A stretch of DNA of 64,000 bases, taken from positions 7,068,001 to 7,132,000 of the forward strand of contig NW_015622541.1 of the NCBI RefSeq assembly GCF_000835495.1. The letters are read 5' to 3'. This DNA comes from Cladophialophora immunda. Lineage: Eukaryota > Ascomycota > Eurotiomycetes > Chaetothyriales > Herpotrichiellaceae. Every line of letters begins with the position of its first letter. Within the stretch, counting starts at the first letter, position 1. The position numbers were made by a program, and so were the translations under genes. Below are positions 9,502 to 21,753 of this stretch, piece after piece. The notes under the pieces were generated by a model that was not told the DNA's origin, ran no database searches, and saw nothing but the letters and a program-made list of their open reading frames with translations.

Positions 9502-12500
9502 ATGACATCATCCAAACGAACGGCAGACTGCCTCGATTACTTCGAATATCACGACGACTGCGACGACACCTTCTCGTCTCAGCCGTATTCCTCACAGCAG
9601 TCGCAGAGCTTCGATGACGGCTCGGAGCTACAACTGGATGTCGGTGGTCGTGATTGGAACCATGTCTGGAACGAGTTGATCGGAGATCCAAACTGCGAGT
9701 CTGCCATTGGCAATGTGGAAGAAGGAGACCCTCAAACACACCTCTTGTTTCCCGACATCCACAATGTGCAGGACGACATCGAATCCTGGTTCGCAAAAGA
9801 CTGGGGGATGGCTTCTTTTGGGGACGGAGATGATCTACGCTTAGACCTGGAAGACACGGTCGGTCAGCCGCAAAATGACTTCAACCGTTGCTATGGCATG
9901 GTCAGTGACTACCTGCTCAGCAGACGCCCCCTCTCTAAAGCCCAAAGAGAATTCGCTCTGAAAGTGCTGGGCTGATATTTCCCATGCAGATTTACCGCGC
10001 AAAAGCTAGGCTTCAAGGGACCATGTCAGAGGTGTCGAGATGTCTAAGGGAAAATGTGCCTCGCGCTCTCACACACTTTATCCTGGACATCATTTGCGCT
10101 GACGACGAGCTTTGCGTCTGCATTCCAGATGGCATGAGGATTGCAACTCTCAACCTCCACCTGACCGAATCATTGCTGGAGCACGTCAAAGCCCAAAAGG
10201 TCCGTCTTGAAGCCCTGATCCGCCGAAGGACGATATTCGAGTAAGTCTCTGGCTGGTGCCCACGAAGAATGCAGCCTCAAGCTACGGATAATGAGTGACA
10301 ACGGCTTTATTGCCTTGCCGACTCTAATTCTCATTCGTCCATGATATCGACGTGGCTGTCCCTCCTTTTACTGGAGCACTTTGCAGCAAATGTACGATCC
10401 AGGACTGACTCATTCAGTGATATTGGGCAGGCTACAAGAGCGAGGGAGGCATTTGCATACTTCAACATCAACGTCTATGGGACTGAAGAGTCACAAAGCT
10501 CTATTGGCCACGACTTCTCTGTCAAGAAAATATGGCTACAACGGCCTGATTGGGTGAGCCCAAATTCGACGTACGACAATCCGCATGTTCTGAAGTTGGC
10601 CACGGCTCAGCAGCAGAGCCAGTGGGAGATACCTGATCAGCTTGAGCAGACCACGAGAACCTGGGGGTTTAAGGATTCCGTTGACCAGATGTACTCAATG
10701 CTCACGCGTGATTCGCATCTCAAAGGGTTGGCTGGTGATGCTCGTCTTCGCACCCCACTTCTTCAGCACCAGGAGAAGGCCCTGGATTTCATGATACAAC
10801 GGGAGACAGGCCCTGTTCCAGAACAGTTTCAACTTTGGCAGGCCACTACCGTGGAATCGGAGCTCTGGTATCGCCACAAAATCACAGGGACAAAATCTCG
10901 GACGTTGCCAGCAGAAGCCGGCGGCGGCATTTTGGCCGACGAGATGGGCATGGGGAAGACCTACTCGATGTTGGCTGTGATCGTCCGAACACTGGATGAG
11001 GCAACAAGGTGGTCCGAACGCCCGGATGTGCACGTTGTCGAAGAAATCCTCCCGACCAAAAGACCTTCCAGGGCGACATTGGTCGTTGTCTCATCCCCGC
11101 TGTTACTACCTACTTGGGAAAAGGAGATCCGGAATCGTGTCGGTATAGAATTGAAGATCTTGAAATATCACGGCAGGACAAGAACCAACGACCCCAGAGT
11201 CATAGCTGATAATGACATCGTCCTGACAACCTACCATACAATCGTGGCAGACAAGCACAGATCGAATCCTGCCACCGGGGTCGCTTGGTATCGCATTGTT
11301 CTGGACGAGGCACACTTCGTACGCAGGCATTCCACCTTTCTCCACAAAGGAGTGGCCGAACTTGACGCAAAGTTCCGCTGGTGCCTGACCGGAACGCCTA
11401 TCCAGAATACTCTGGACGATATCGGCTCACTGTTCGCTTTCATCAAGATATACCCATTTGACAGACTGGGCGTCTTTCGCAAACATATCACGGCCCCGTT
11501 TGGCGATGGGGGGATCCGACGCCGGGAGGGGCAGCGGAATCTTGTCCAACTGTTCGACTCAATCGGTATCCGACGCACGAAGGACCATCTCAATCTGGCT
11601 CTCCCGGTGGAAACGATAAACACGATCCAGTTGTCACCCGAAGAGCGGGCGCAGTACGAAAAGACAAAGGAGGACATGAAACGGGCATTGCCGCATCTTG
11701 TAGGCGCATCCGAGAGCCGGAGCAGATTCAGCATGTTCCAAGCCCAGCTGCAACTACGCCTCCTCTGCAACCATGGGACCTTCCAACATCAGTTCCACTG
11801 GGCCAAAAGCAGGAACACTCGTGACGCTCGAGAAGATGCGCTCAACTCTGCCGGCACCGACGGCGAGGTCAAGTGTTCGGCTTGCGAACAGACCGTGCAC
11901 GCTGTCCTCACGAACCGACCCTCCGGCCTGTCCGACAAGTGCGCACATATCCTGTGCTCCGAGTGCAAGGAAGGTACAGGCGACAGCTGCCCGGTGTGCG
12001 AAGCGACGCTCCGACCCCTCAAATACCAACGTCCCACGGAAATAGGGATCCCCCAGTCCCGTCTGCACCAAGGCGACCTGCGCTCCGAAGGCTACTCGTC
12101 GAAAATGGTCGCCCTGGCCAAGGACCTGCGGGGCGCCGCCGCTGTGGGCGACAAGAGCATCGTCTTCTCGTGCTGGACGACGACGCTGGACCTGATCGGC
12201 CAGCACCTGAAAGTGTGCGGGGTCACGTTCGAGCGCATCGACGGCGAGCACTCGGTCGAGCACCGTCAGGACGTGCTCGCGCGGTTCGAGGCCGACCCGC
12301 TCGTCCCCGTGCTGATCATGACCACGGGCGTGGGCGCGTTCGGCCTGAGCATCATCGCCGCCAACCGCGTTTTCCTCGTCGAGCCGCAGTGGAACCCCAG
12401 CGTCGAGGCCCAGGCCATCGGGCGCACCATCCGCATCGGCCAGCAAAAGGCCGTGCTGGTCACGCGCTACGTCGTCGAGAACTCGGTCGAAGAGGACATC

Positions 12501-12602
12501 CGGCAGCTGCAGCGGCGCAAGCAGGGCATCGCCAAGATGACCAGCAAGGACATGGAGCTGGCTGACACGTACATCAAGCCCGAGTATCCCGCGTTCAATT
12601 GA
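9502..12602 (+). CDS. SNF2-family ATPase with embedded RING finger (RAD5/RAD16/HLTF type)
   Basis: DNA-translocating ATPase likely acting in chromatin remodelling or damage tolerance; the RING could give ubiquitin-ligase activity. Exons 9502-9900, 9990-10240 and about 10403-12602 yield about 949 residues. Motifs: Walker A GGGILADEMGMGKT (about 391), VLDEAH (about 516), GTPIQNTLDDIGSL, a RING-like block CSACEQ...CAHILCSEC...CPVC (about 708-749) between the two lobes, then lobe 2 with SIVFSCWTTTLD, IDGEHSVEHRQ, LIMTTGVGAFGLS and QAIGRTIRIGQ. The first intron restores a CYGM-IYRAK junction. The second intron's acceptor (10402) is my best in-frame choice but is uncertain. The last 500 bp use nearly only G/C in third positions, unlike the first exons. 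Orthology to one yeast gene is not assigned. Confidence 0.87.
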
Positions 12603-15304
12603 GCCTCGGACGTGCGCCGGCAGCAGAAGATAATAGAATGAAAGACATATAGCTGAATGACTACCCGAAAGTAATGATCATGTAGGAAGAATCAATGTCT
12701 GTTATGTACTCATCATCCATCCCTCTCTTGTCTCGATATTCCAACTCCCACAATATGTACACTGGACATTCCACTATACATCCACGTTACTCCCTCCAGG
12801 CTGGCGAGCGTCGAATCTGTACACGAAGAAGGGAATACTGGGAACTCAAATCCCCAGCCGCAAAAACTGCCAGATTGGGATACTGGTAATGTAGAGCCTG
12901 TTATCTCTCCTTTTCCTTCGTTGGGAGCCACGGCCCTCTTCTTTCGAGGCTTTGTACAACATCCTCTGCCCGGCTCCAAGTTCATTTGTGCAAAACGGGT
13001 AAACTGCCTTCGTTTTCAAGAACATCCCCCCCCTTAAAAGATAAGTATCATGGAAAGAAACATGTGCTGGGTGAAAACGAGTAAAAACTCGATGCAAAGA
13101 TAGGAACAGAAGGATGCCGCTCACTGGCAGCAGGCATGGCCACCAGAACACATTCGATGAAAGCGACTCCCGAGTGTGGAGGCAAGATTCTCAAACAGAC
13201 GGGTAAAAGATTTCTCTCAGAGCAAACACCCCAGTGGACGGCTTGCCGATATGCTCACGCGACTTGATCGATGCCCAGCAGAAGCAACCTGTTGATTCGA
13301 CAAGAGTCGCCCACATTCGTTGGTCTGGTCCCCCAACATGACTTGGTAACCAAAGTGCCTCCGGTCCCGCTCGCTCCAGGTTTCCACTTGTCATTACAAA
13401 GTCAGAACAATGGAGTGTTGAGTCGAGGCTGGTTGATGGTGTGGCAAACTCTCACGGCGACACTCGGGGAATGACGAAGGCGATGGTCGACTGGTACCAT
13501 ATCTGGGAGGAAAGCCCCCCTTTACAGGCAGCCTTTGCCATGGATGGAAGCCCACGTCGACTTACTCAGTCTTTCTCAGGCCTGGGGCGGGTACATCGTA
13601 ATTTTCTCGATTTTCAACGGCGACTAAGTTTGTGTCCACTGTAATCCGTGTAGCCGGTCACTGCGACTGCCGATAGAGACCCCGACTGCCGAAGTCTCTG
13701 CTTAGAAGGAAAATCTTTTGCTCTCTGGGGCTCTGCTCCTTCGGTACTCCATTAAGCAGGAAGCAGACCGGACGCTGTGGAGTTCAGGCAGACTCGGCGG
13801 TGCGCGTTTCACCATCTTTTTTAGACAAAAGGTCCCATATGCGTTCACTGAGCCATCAGCTTCTGGTCCTGTGACCATCTTGCGAAAATCAAAAAATGAA
13901 TGCAAGGAGACTTCTATGGTCGCAAGAAATCATCGACACCCAACTCCTTTTTGCAGTTCGTTATTCTGCGGGGGTGACCGGCGCCCTGAAGGTTGCAGTC
14001 CATAAGGATTTGGTCTGGTTGAGATATTTTGTCTCGACGCTTTTCAAGTAGCTCGCCACGCAACCGCATCCTTGATCTTGGTTGTCCAAGAAGATCGGCT
14101 GAAGTACTATTCAAACCTTCTTGTAGGAATGGGGCAGCAACTGTGGGTTGCTAGTCTGTCCCGGCAGGACAATGGTAAGAGGGTCGTGTCGCTCTATATC
14201 GGCTTTATGCCGTTCTCTGACTTCTAGGTCGCCCCTGTTCTGCTCGATAGTGCAGATATGGGGTTGCGGTTACGCAAGCGATTGCTCCTTGCAGCCATTA
14301 TCCCTTGCTCTGCATTGAGATTGGTGATTGATTCCCTGGCATGCAAGTTGATGCTCTGTACCACGGAAGGCGGAGACAAATCCGAGCCATACATTAAGTT
14401 GAGACAAACAATCACTGTACGTGGAGCCAGTGAGTGAGTCGACCAACTTTCTTTTAGCAATGGGCCGCCCAGTAGACCGAGTCGCACCACCCCCTGGAAT
14501 AGGCAGTCAATGCCTCAACCCGGTTTCGATTGTCGTCTTTGCATCAATCACATCGGCTTGCGAAAACACCCTCGCTTGGGATATCTTGCCATTGTCGATG
14601 ACTGCATTTGTTATCCCTCATTGGGATCGAGACTGCGACCGTGAACTCTTGTTGATTTGAGACCAAAATTTACTCTTCTCTGGACTGAATGCCAAGGCAC
14701 GGCTATCGAGCAATCGAAGTCTTGCGAGTGCTCAGCCATCCGGCGATCCGATCCTCGAGGCCAGGAGAGAGTCGAACCACAGTTCATAGGATGAGGTCAG
14801 TTGCAAGTTATGCTACGGTAGTCGGTGTATCGCTCGGCAGTCGGACGGGCTCTAGGCGGGATGCCAACGACTGTGCAGCCCGACAATCGAAGTATCGGGT
14901 GGCAAAGTCGCATTTCGGAGCGGTAGTCGGCCCTCGATGTGATTCGCCTAGAGCGCAAGGCTCTGGTATTGACGGATGGCTCTTGTTGTAATGGTGCTGT
15001 AAATGACCGTATCCTTGTCAGATATCCCTTCGGACTGTCGGCTAGGACATTTCGAAGGTGAGAGGACACCCGAAGCCTTGCAGGATGATGGGACCATGGC
15101 CGCGCAGGGAGGGGCGAGCCCAGCAAAGTCATATTCCGAGCGCTTGGAATGCCGGTGTGTCGTTTCCACAAATACTGGCGGATTCTTTGTCTGCTTTCGA
15201 GAGACACAATTCTTTCTTCTTCCACTGGCAAGCCATTTCAGGACCCGTTTCTCAAGTCGTTGATCTCTTCTCAAGCCACCTGTTTTGCTCGCTTCATTTC
15301 AGTG
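12603..15304. other. Long gene-free interval
   Basis: 2.7 kb between the SNF2 stop and the DUF1275 start. Only short, compositionally random reading frames occur on either strand. No tRNA, transposon ends or clear repeats were seen. A pyrimidine-rich stretch near 15,205-15,300 fits a leader for the DUF1275 gene. Confidence 0.5.
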
Positions 15305-16141
15305 ATGGCTCCCATCAATGATGATAGCAGCGTCTCGAGTGAATCGAAAGAGCAGGACCATCCAGCACAGGTCGACCTCGCAGTCAAGGAACCGCAACGA
15401 ACAACAGTTGCGACACGGCTGAAACAACATTTGATAGGCCATGTCGAAGTCAACCTTCTCGCCGAGACCGAACTCCTAATCCTCACCTTCTGTACGGGAA
15501 TGCAAGACGCAACGACCTTCCCAGACTACCATTGCTTCGCCTCGAACCAGACGGGCAACACGGTCATGCTCGCAATGGCAATCCTCCTCCCAGATCTGAC
15601 TGGCAAGTTATTCAAGACGGAAAACATCGGGGTCGCCCTGGGTTTCTTCCTCGCCGCAGGATGGATAACAGGTCAACTGGGTCACATTATTGGGCCGCGA
15701 TCTCGTCTTTGGATCGTATTTTGCAACTTGATCCAGACCATACTCGTCTTCATAGCGGCTGCGATTCAATACGCCTATGGCATTGAGCTGGAAGGCACAA
15801 AAACCATGGTGGTCATCGGCTTGCTGGCCTTTGCCGCCGGCAGTCAGGTCGTCCTATCGAGAGCGTTGGCAATAACTGAAATCAGCACGGCAATGGCGAC
15901 AGCGGCATGGGTTGATCTGCTAATCGACCCTCGTTTGTTTGCGGCAAAGAATCGCCCTCGGAATCGTCGAGCGAGCTTTCTTGCTGCCCTTGTGGCCGGA
16001 GCCTTCTTTGGCGCAGGCATATATCGCGGCATAGGCCCGGCAACCTCGGTCTTGTTTTCAGCAGTTGGGAAACTCATAGTGACCCTCATGTTCTTACTCA
16101 ACAAAGCAGAAAAGGCGCCGAAGCCCATAGGTATCGTATGA
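15305..16141 (+). CDS. DUF1275 (YoaK-type) multi-pass membrane protein
   Basis: Intronless, 278 residues. A polar N-terminus of about 50 residues is followed by about six hydrophobic segments. Family features visible are the early LLAETELLILTFCTGMQDATTFPDYHCFASNQTGNTVML block (DUF1275 proteins carry a D-A-x-x-F/Y and a SNQTGN-like signature) and the late RRASFLAALVAGAFFGAGIYR segment. The Met at 15305 was chosen because the residues before it are low-complexity leader and the Met follows a pyrimidine-rich stretch. The function of DUF1275 proteins is not established; a transporter role is only a guess. Convergent with the Zn2Cys6 gene, with 161 bp between stops. Confidence 0.88.
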   Translation: MAPINDDSSVSSESKEQDHPAQVDLAVKEPQRTTVATRLKQHLIGHVEVNLLAETELLILTFCTGMQDATTFPDYHCFASNQTGNTVMLAMAILLPDLTGKLFKTENIGVALGFFLAAGWITGQLGHIIGPRSRLWIVFCNLIQTILVFIAAAIQYAYGIELEGTKTMVVIGLLAFAAGSQVVLSRALAITEISTAMATAAWVDLLIDPRLFAAKNRPRNRRASFLAALVAGAFFGAGIYRGIGPATSVLFSAVGKLIVTLMFLLNKAEKAPKPIGIV

Positions 16142-16302
16142 GGGTCATACATACGTCAAGTTGCCGTGACTTGGCTTTGAGCTGGCGGCGTTACAAGAGT
16201 AACATGTTGACGTTATTGTTAGCGAAGGCGCTGGTTGATTTTGTGGGTATAAGAAGCAAGCTGGTGTCGACTGTGGTGAAATTAGATCGAAGAAAATATT
16301 GG

Positions 16303-18592
16303 CTAGAAGTATTCATCGTCAAGATCCTGAGAAAATCCATATGTTTCTAACGTTTCGGGCCATCCCATCCAAGGATTAAAGGCGAGACGCATGCCGTCCA
16401 GCCACTGGCTCTGATCTTCTTGGGCGTAATTTGTCGGCTCATTGCTTCCGCTTTCAATGATTCCATCAGGCTGTTTAGACTGTGCCGCTTGGGTTGCTCC
16501 AGGGACACTCTGAGAGCGGAGGATTTGAGGATTGGGTTTGGCATTCATAGTATTTCTTAGCTGGCGTTGGCGTTGCGGTCTCAAGGAGCCGGTCGAATTG
16601 CCGTTGGAATTATGGTCTCGCGGTGGTGCAGGACTGGTCACTTCATTGCTGTCGTCAACAAAATCTGCTCGGCCTATCAGACTATGAATTGCCAGGCGCT
16701 GTCTGGTCCTCGCTTCATCTGCAAGTCTGGATAAATGGTCCTCCAATACTTCTTCGGGCTGAGGTAGTTGTATACCGGCGTTGGTGTTCTGCGACGAATG
16801 GCGAGCGATGAGCATCTCGAGTTCCCTCTTCATTGGCTCGACTACAGGAGAGGTACGGAAGAACCTGTTCATGATAGACTGACAAAAACGAGCCTTTTCC
16901 AGAGCGGCAGGCATACTCAGACTTTGGGTGACGACATCTGTTTGAGCGCTAAAGAGGATGATCCGAGCGCTATGGTATGCGCATATTGCAGTGTCAAAGT
17001 CAATTGTCAAAACCTTACATTGCTCTGAGAAAGCTGCAAAGATCTGGACGATTGACAGAGCGTGGTTCAAACACAGAGTACGCCGTCGAAGGATGTCTTC
17101 ACGATTGATGCCTTCCATGGCCGAGGGAGGAGCGGCCTCGCGGTACCCTGTCAAAAAAATTCGGTACAGGTCAGTATATGCTTGGTGCCAGCATTCGTGC
17201 ACCATGAGGATTCTAGCCGGTCTTTCACAGTATGAGAATATTTTGGGGTTGTATCGATCAGAGTCGGCAAGGCTTCGGTATAGGTGCTGCAACTCATCTT
17301 CAAATCGCCGCACTGTATGCATGAGCTCCCCAGGTGGGACCACCGAGGATGCAAGCCGGCGCGTCAGTCTGGATCAGTCAGCGTAGAACGGCGAAATCAC
17401 GGCTTACGGCATACCTCATGATGTCTGTTCTTATGGCTGCAAGTCTTATACATGCAGCATACGTGCCAATGCGCTCGGGCCTGTCGAAAGAGGTCGCCCT
17501 CAATGGGGCTGTTTCCACTGGTGCATCCTGCTCAAATGCCGTTTCTGGACATGGAAGTTGAAGGAAGACATTCTCTGGCGGACACGTTTCGAATTCTCGC
17601 AGTCCCACAGAGAAGTTGCCATCGAGGGCGAAACATGACCACATTAATCGTCGACGGACTTCTTGAGCCAGGAAGCGCAGTTCTGGGCGTTCGTAGTTCA
17701 ACCGAAGGGCGACGGCAGACCGACCAGCCAATGCAGCAAGCATAAAAGCCCTCGAGAAGTGGCCGACTTCCACCCTGTATCGCACAATCAAGATGAGAGC
17801 CTGGAGTCGTGAGGTGGAAGGACTTTCCAAGTTTTGCAACAAGAAATCTTCGGCTTTCTGGGCCCATTGGGCACTCAATTCCCGCGCGTACGGCTCAATC
17901 TTGAGACGCTGAGTGGTTACGGCACAGATTGCAAATGTCAAACAGTCTTCAATCGCCCCTTCATGGCATCTTTGCATCACCGATCGTTTGTGCAAGAATG
18001 CATACCACGGCAGGGCGTATATGTGCTGGAAATAAGCCTCGATTAAAGAAATGATTTCCTGGCGGTCTGGCAAAGCGCCTTCGTTCGACAGAGGGGTTTG
18101 GCTGGCTTCGTTAGCCGACTGCTCCAACTGGGCTGGGAATTGCAGTTGACTCTCAGGGCGCTGCGACACGGCAGGTGATGGTAAGCTAGAAGTTTGTGGC
18201 GTCCGGTGCGGCCGCTTGAGGGCGGGATAGACACAAGGTCGATTCCTTCGAAGACAGTTGGAACACGCAGGAGACTCCCCGCCACATCGGATTTTTTGAG
18301 AACGACATTCTGTGCAGGCGCGAATCCCGCGTCGTCGCTCCAGCTGAACGAGTGATTGGTCGCCTGATGGCGAATCGCCCGAAACACCAGCGTCTCTCGG
18401 TTGAAATGAACAGTCAAACCTCAAGCGTTCGCAGTTGCGACAACAGTTGGGACGCCCGTCGCAACGCACCTGTTCGTATCAGTCCAGTCGCTGGCTAAAA
18501 CCCACACTGCTTAGAGCGGTTCGTTCTCCGCTTACCTTCCGAGCGCGACATTGCATACAAGTGGTCTTGGACTTTCTCGAAGTCGGCGCCAT
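16303..18592 (-). CDS. Fungal transcription factor with two tandem Zn2Cys6 clusters
   Basis: Three exons (18592-18536, 18469-17415, 17368-16303) encode 725 residues. Exon 1 supplies the first two cysteines of cluster 1; splicing restores C12-x2-C15-x6-C22-x5-C28-x2-C31-x6-C38. A second complete cluster follows at C71-x2-C74-x6-C81-x6-C88-x2-C91-x6-C98. Most fungal regulators have only one. The middle and C-terminal halves show the fungal-specific regulatory domain (for example LIEAYFQHIYALPWYAFLHK, and GRSAVALRLNYE with RRRLMWSCFALDG). The last about 130 residues are Gln/Asn/Ser/Pro-rich and end in an acidic QDLDDEYF. The intron 3' site at 17369 was chosen because it restores RLTRRLASSVVPPGELM. 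Nuclear; targets unknown. Confidence 0.9.
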
Positions 18593-20100
18593 TTCATCCA
18601 TCTTGTGTCGCACTCGTCTCAGCAGGAATTGTTGCCGGCGAAGCAGACAACATCATGCGAGACTATGAATATTATCGAAGAACGAACCAGAGAGTGATGT
18701 TTCGGTCGGACGGGCCACGGCGCTTTTTGTTGAACAAAGGTCACAGAGGTGTGATTGGAAGACCCGATTTTTGAGAAGTTTGAGCCCGCAGCAGCTTTGG
18801 GAGTTATGATTCTCCGTAGACACGGCAGAGTATCTCTCCACGAAATGCACATCACTATCTTCAACTTCCCAATTTCATCTGGCGCAGGTGCTCATCATCT
18901 ACGCCATTAAGACGTGCTTGCTGACTATGGCCGTTTATTCCATCGCGTCTTGGACGCGACATCCACTGCAGAACCAGAGCCTAAAACCACGGCTGACCAG
19001 ACAAACCCCCTTAGCAATGATCGGCTCAGTCCACCCCGAGCACTGTCTATAGCAACTTTCGATTCCTTTGTCTCATTGCTCGTGTGTTGCTATTGCAGTC
19101 CTCGATAACTAATTTCAGATCAAGGGCCGATGTCTCTTCTCTCCTCGCGCTTGTCTCATGGCATCAGTCCTGAGTGAGGAATCTTTCCTATCCCACCGCG
19201 CCCTCGTCAGCCTGTCCTCACCACGGCGAAGACCTGTTGCACCTGAACCTTGTCCTGTTCCACCAAATGAAGCCGGGCCAGGAGCTAGGACAAGACAATC
19301 AGGTTAAGCCTCTAGAGAGGCAGTTGCACAAGAGTTGTGGCAAGACATGTGTGGCGACGGAGACAAAAGGTTGCTCAAGAGCCGATATTTCGTCTTGGTC
19401 CAGTCCTCCAACATGTTGGACATGGCACCGCTGCGACGACTGTGCATGTTGGACTGAAGCAATGCAATCTTAGCCGACTGCACCCATACATGGACGGAGC
19501 GAGGGTCATTGCCTACAATGAATGGAACGGACAGCTCACACTATCACGCTCAATCTAGTCCCACCCTACCTTCCAGGCCTGCAAATTGCGCTTTTGTGTC
19601 CTTGATGGCTTCTGCGGCTGGTAATGTTGCACATACAACTTTGGACTGAGTATAACCTGAGAGAATCAACAGGTCTTCTGTATAGAACCAGACCAATATA
19701 CGAACGCCAACCAAGAGTATTCTCAGCAGTCACGTCTGCCCGCTCTGCACAAGCATGTCAAGCCCGCCCGTCTCACCCAAGTGCGCACTTTTTCTTCCTT
19801 CGTGCCAATATCCTCTTCTCATCTTTTTTTGGACATATTCTTATCCTAGCAGGTCGAGGGCGGCATTCCTTACAACCATTTTTCAAATCGCAAGCCTAGA
19901 AGCATTCAGCGCCTCCGCTTCAACCTTTTTGATCATAGTTTCTCCTTGCCTCGTTGCAAAGCTCTGGAAGAGAGTAAATGAATCTGCAGATAGCGCAAAG
20001 GCCTCGTGGTCTTCTTCAAGAGTACCCATCGACACCGGCACGAGCCCCTGCTAGGAAAGCTGACCAGGGGTAGCGCCATGAGAGACGCGATTGTCAGGTT
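18593..20100. other. Promoter-side intergenic region of the Zn2Cys6 gene
   Basis: 1.5 kb upstream of the transcription factor and downstream of the AAA gene. Only short non-homologous frames are present; one 65-codon minus-strand frame at 18653-18850 could act as an upstream ORF, but nothing else supports it. Confidence 0.45.
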
Positions 20101-21534
20101 TCACTGCACACTGGCAGGATTTTCCTTTGAAATCTGCTTCCTCAATAGCTCGATTTGTTGCTTCAACTTTCTCCACAGGATATAGTCATCCAGGTCCTTT
20201 TCTTTCTTCGATCCCTCTGCTTCGATCTCCAGCAAATCCCACTGCTCTCGCAGGTCTTCCAGCTTATCATCCCTCGCCGGTGCTTCTCCTACAAGCTCAC
20301 TATCCTTTTCCCTCGCAATCTCCAAGAGTGCGGTCACAAAGGCTTCCTGAATATACGCAAAAGAAAAGCCGTCGGTGATCTTGGCGGCCGCCGTACATAT
20401 CTCGTCGGGAAACTCGATCTCTTCGTTGTCGCCCAGCTTCTTCTGCCAATACTGGCAATACTTGACGCGCTGCGAGAAAGTCGGGTTGTCGAACAAGTAC
20501 TTCCTGTCGAACCTGGACGGGCGCTTGGCGATGCCGGGATCCAGCCTGTCGAGATGGTTCGTGCTGCCGATCATGAAGATGCCGTCGTTCTCAGAGAGGC
20601 CGTCCACGGCGTTGAGGAAGAAGCTTCGCACTTGGTCGGTGACGAGGCTGTCGAGGTCTTCGAAGACCAGGTAGCAGGGCGCCTCCTGTCGGGCCTTTTG
20701 GAAGATCGTGTCGATGCTGAATTCGGGCGGGACGAAACTGACCAGCGACTTCACGTAGAGCGTCGGTACAGGCGGGCTTCGACTGTACAATGTGTGCATG
20801 GTGGCCTTGATTGAAATGGTCTTGCCGTTCCCGGGGGGCCCGTAGAAGATCACACCCCGTTTCCAGGGGACACGAAGACGGTTGTACTGTTCCCTTGAAT
20901 CGAAGAACCGCTGCACAGTGTCGACGAGATCCTTCTTGAATTCCTTGTCGAGGATCACATCCTCCCAGCGAGACTTCATGATGCTGCGGTAGAGCAGCGG
21001 ATCCTTCTGCCAGTATCCCTTGTTGAAGACCCAAACTTCATCATGCAAGACAGATTCCCACCGTCCAATGGTGGCCACCAAGGTTCGCGCTGCCGCTTTG
21101 TCGCCCAGGATATACTGGTTCCGAACTTGCGGGTACGACAGAAGGCCGTCTCTGCCATCGGCAAAGTACACGAGGAACGTCAGATTCTCCCACTTGTAAA
21201 TGTAGCTTTCGAAAAACACCTGGTCGGCGACGATCCCATCACCGCCTTCCATGCGCCGGCTCGGCGGGACGAAGAAGGTCCATCTGAGCGAGTCCGGCCA
21301 GATTTTGGGGTCGATCTTGCTTTGTTCGAGGACCTCGATGGAGGCCTGGCCCGCTCCGGCATAGGCTTTCAAATTACAATTGAATTCGGGGACGATGGTG
21401 ATGGGAACGCCAGGGTGGGCGTTGGAGATGGTGTCGAAGATGACCGCATCCGTGTCAACGCGGGACGCTGTGGCGTTGCGGAAAAAGGCGCCAGACACCG
21501 ATTCCGCGGCTTCCTGAGCATTGTGGAAATCCAT
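20101..21534 (-). CDS. BCS1-like AAA ATPase
   Basis: Single exon, 477 residues. Walker A is GPPGNGKT (232-239) and Walker B is YLVFEDLDS (about 288-296), followed by FFLNAVDGLSENDGIFMIGSTNHLDRLDPGIAKRPSRFDRKY, which is the BCS1-type sensor and arginine-finger region. Unlike mitochondrial Bcs1, no N-terminal transmembrane segment is visible; the first 200 residues are soluble-looking. Close to the many Pezizomycotina proteins annotated as 'AAA family ATPase, BCS1-like', whose roles are mostly unknown. The C-terminus is a charged helical tail (KKEKDLDDYILWRKLKQQ). The Met at 21534 starts the only long frame. Confidence 0.9.
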   Translation of the reverse strand: MDFHNAQEAAESVSGAFFRNATASRVDTDAVIFDTISNAHPGVPITIVPEFNCNLKAYAGAGQASIEVLEQSKIDPKIWPDSLRWTFFVPPSRRMEGGDGIVADQVFFESYIYKWENLTFLVYFADGRDGLLSYPQVRNQYILGDKAAARTLVATIGRWESVLHDEVWVFNKGYWQKDPLLYRSIMKSRWEDVILDKEFKKDLVDTVQRFFDSREQYNRLRVPWKRGVIFYGPPGNGKTISIKATMHTLYSRSPPVPTLYVKSLVSFVPPEFSIDTIFQKARQEAPCYLVFEDLDSLVTDQVRSFFLNAVDGLSENDGIFMIGSTNHLDRLDPGIAKRPSRFDRKYLFDNPTFSQRVKYCQYWQKKLGDNEEIEFPDEICTAAAKITDGFSFAYIQEAFVTALLEIAREKDSELVGEAPARDDKLEDLREQWDLLEIEAEGSKKEKDLDDYILWRKLKQQIELLRKQISKENPASVQ

Positions 21535-21753
21535 TGTTCTTGTTCACTCCCAGCTGTTGGGATGGATCCTTGATTGAACGAAGTCTGCAAGTAGTGGTGG
21601 TAAGGTTTGGAATATAGATGGAATAACTGGGGGTATATAGCTCTGCCAGGCACCAGCATTGATCGGCAAGGGAGCTCTCGAGCTCTGCGTCGATCGCGTC
21701 TGGGGAGGTTTCAGTTGCACAGCCCCGATCCTTCGAGCTTGGGGGCCAAACAT

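Noticed and set aside
9356..9796. Long minus-strand frame antisense to SNF2 exon 1
   Set aside because: Arg/Ser-rich shadow of a coding exon with no domain.
11754..12565. Long frames on both strands over the SNF2 3' end (230 codons each)
   Set aside because: Caused by high GC3; they lie across helicase motifs and have low-complexity Arg/Ala content.
14690..14810. Possible tRNA because of a GGTTCGACTC-like T-arm on the minus strand
   Set aside because: The D-arm-like GATGGCTGAG lies on the wrong side and no acceptor stem pairs.
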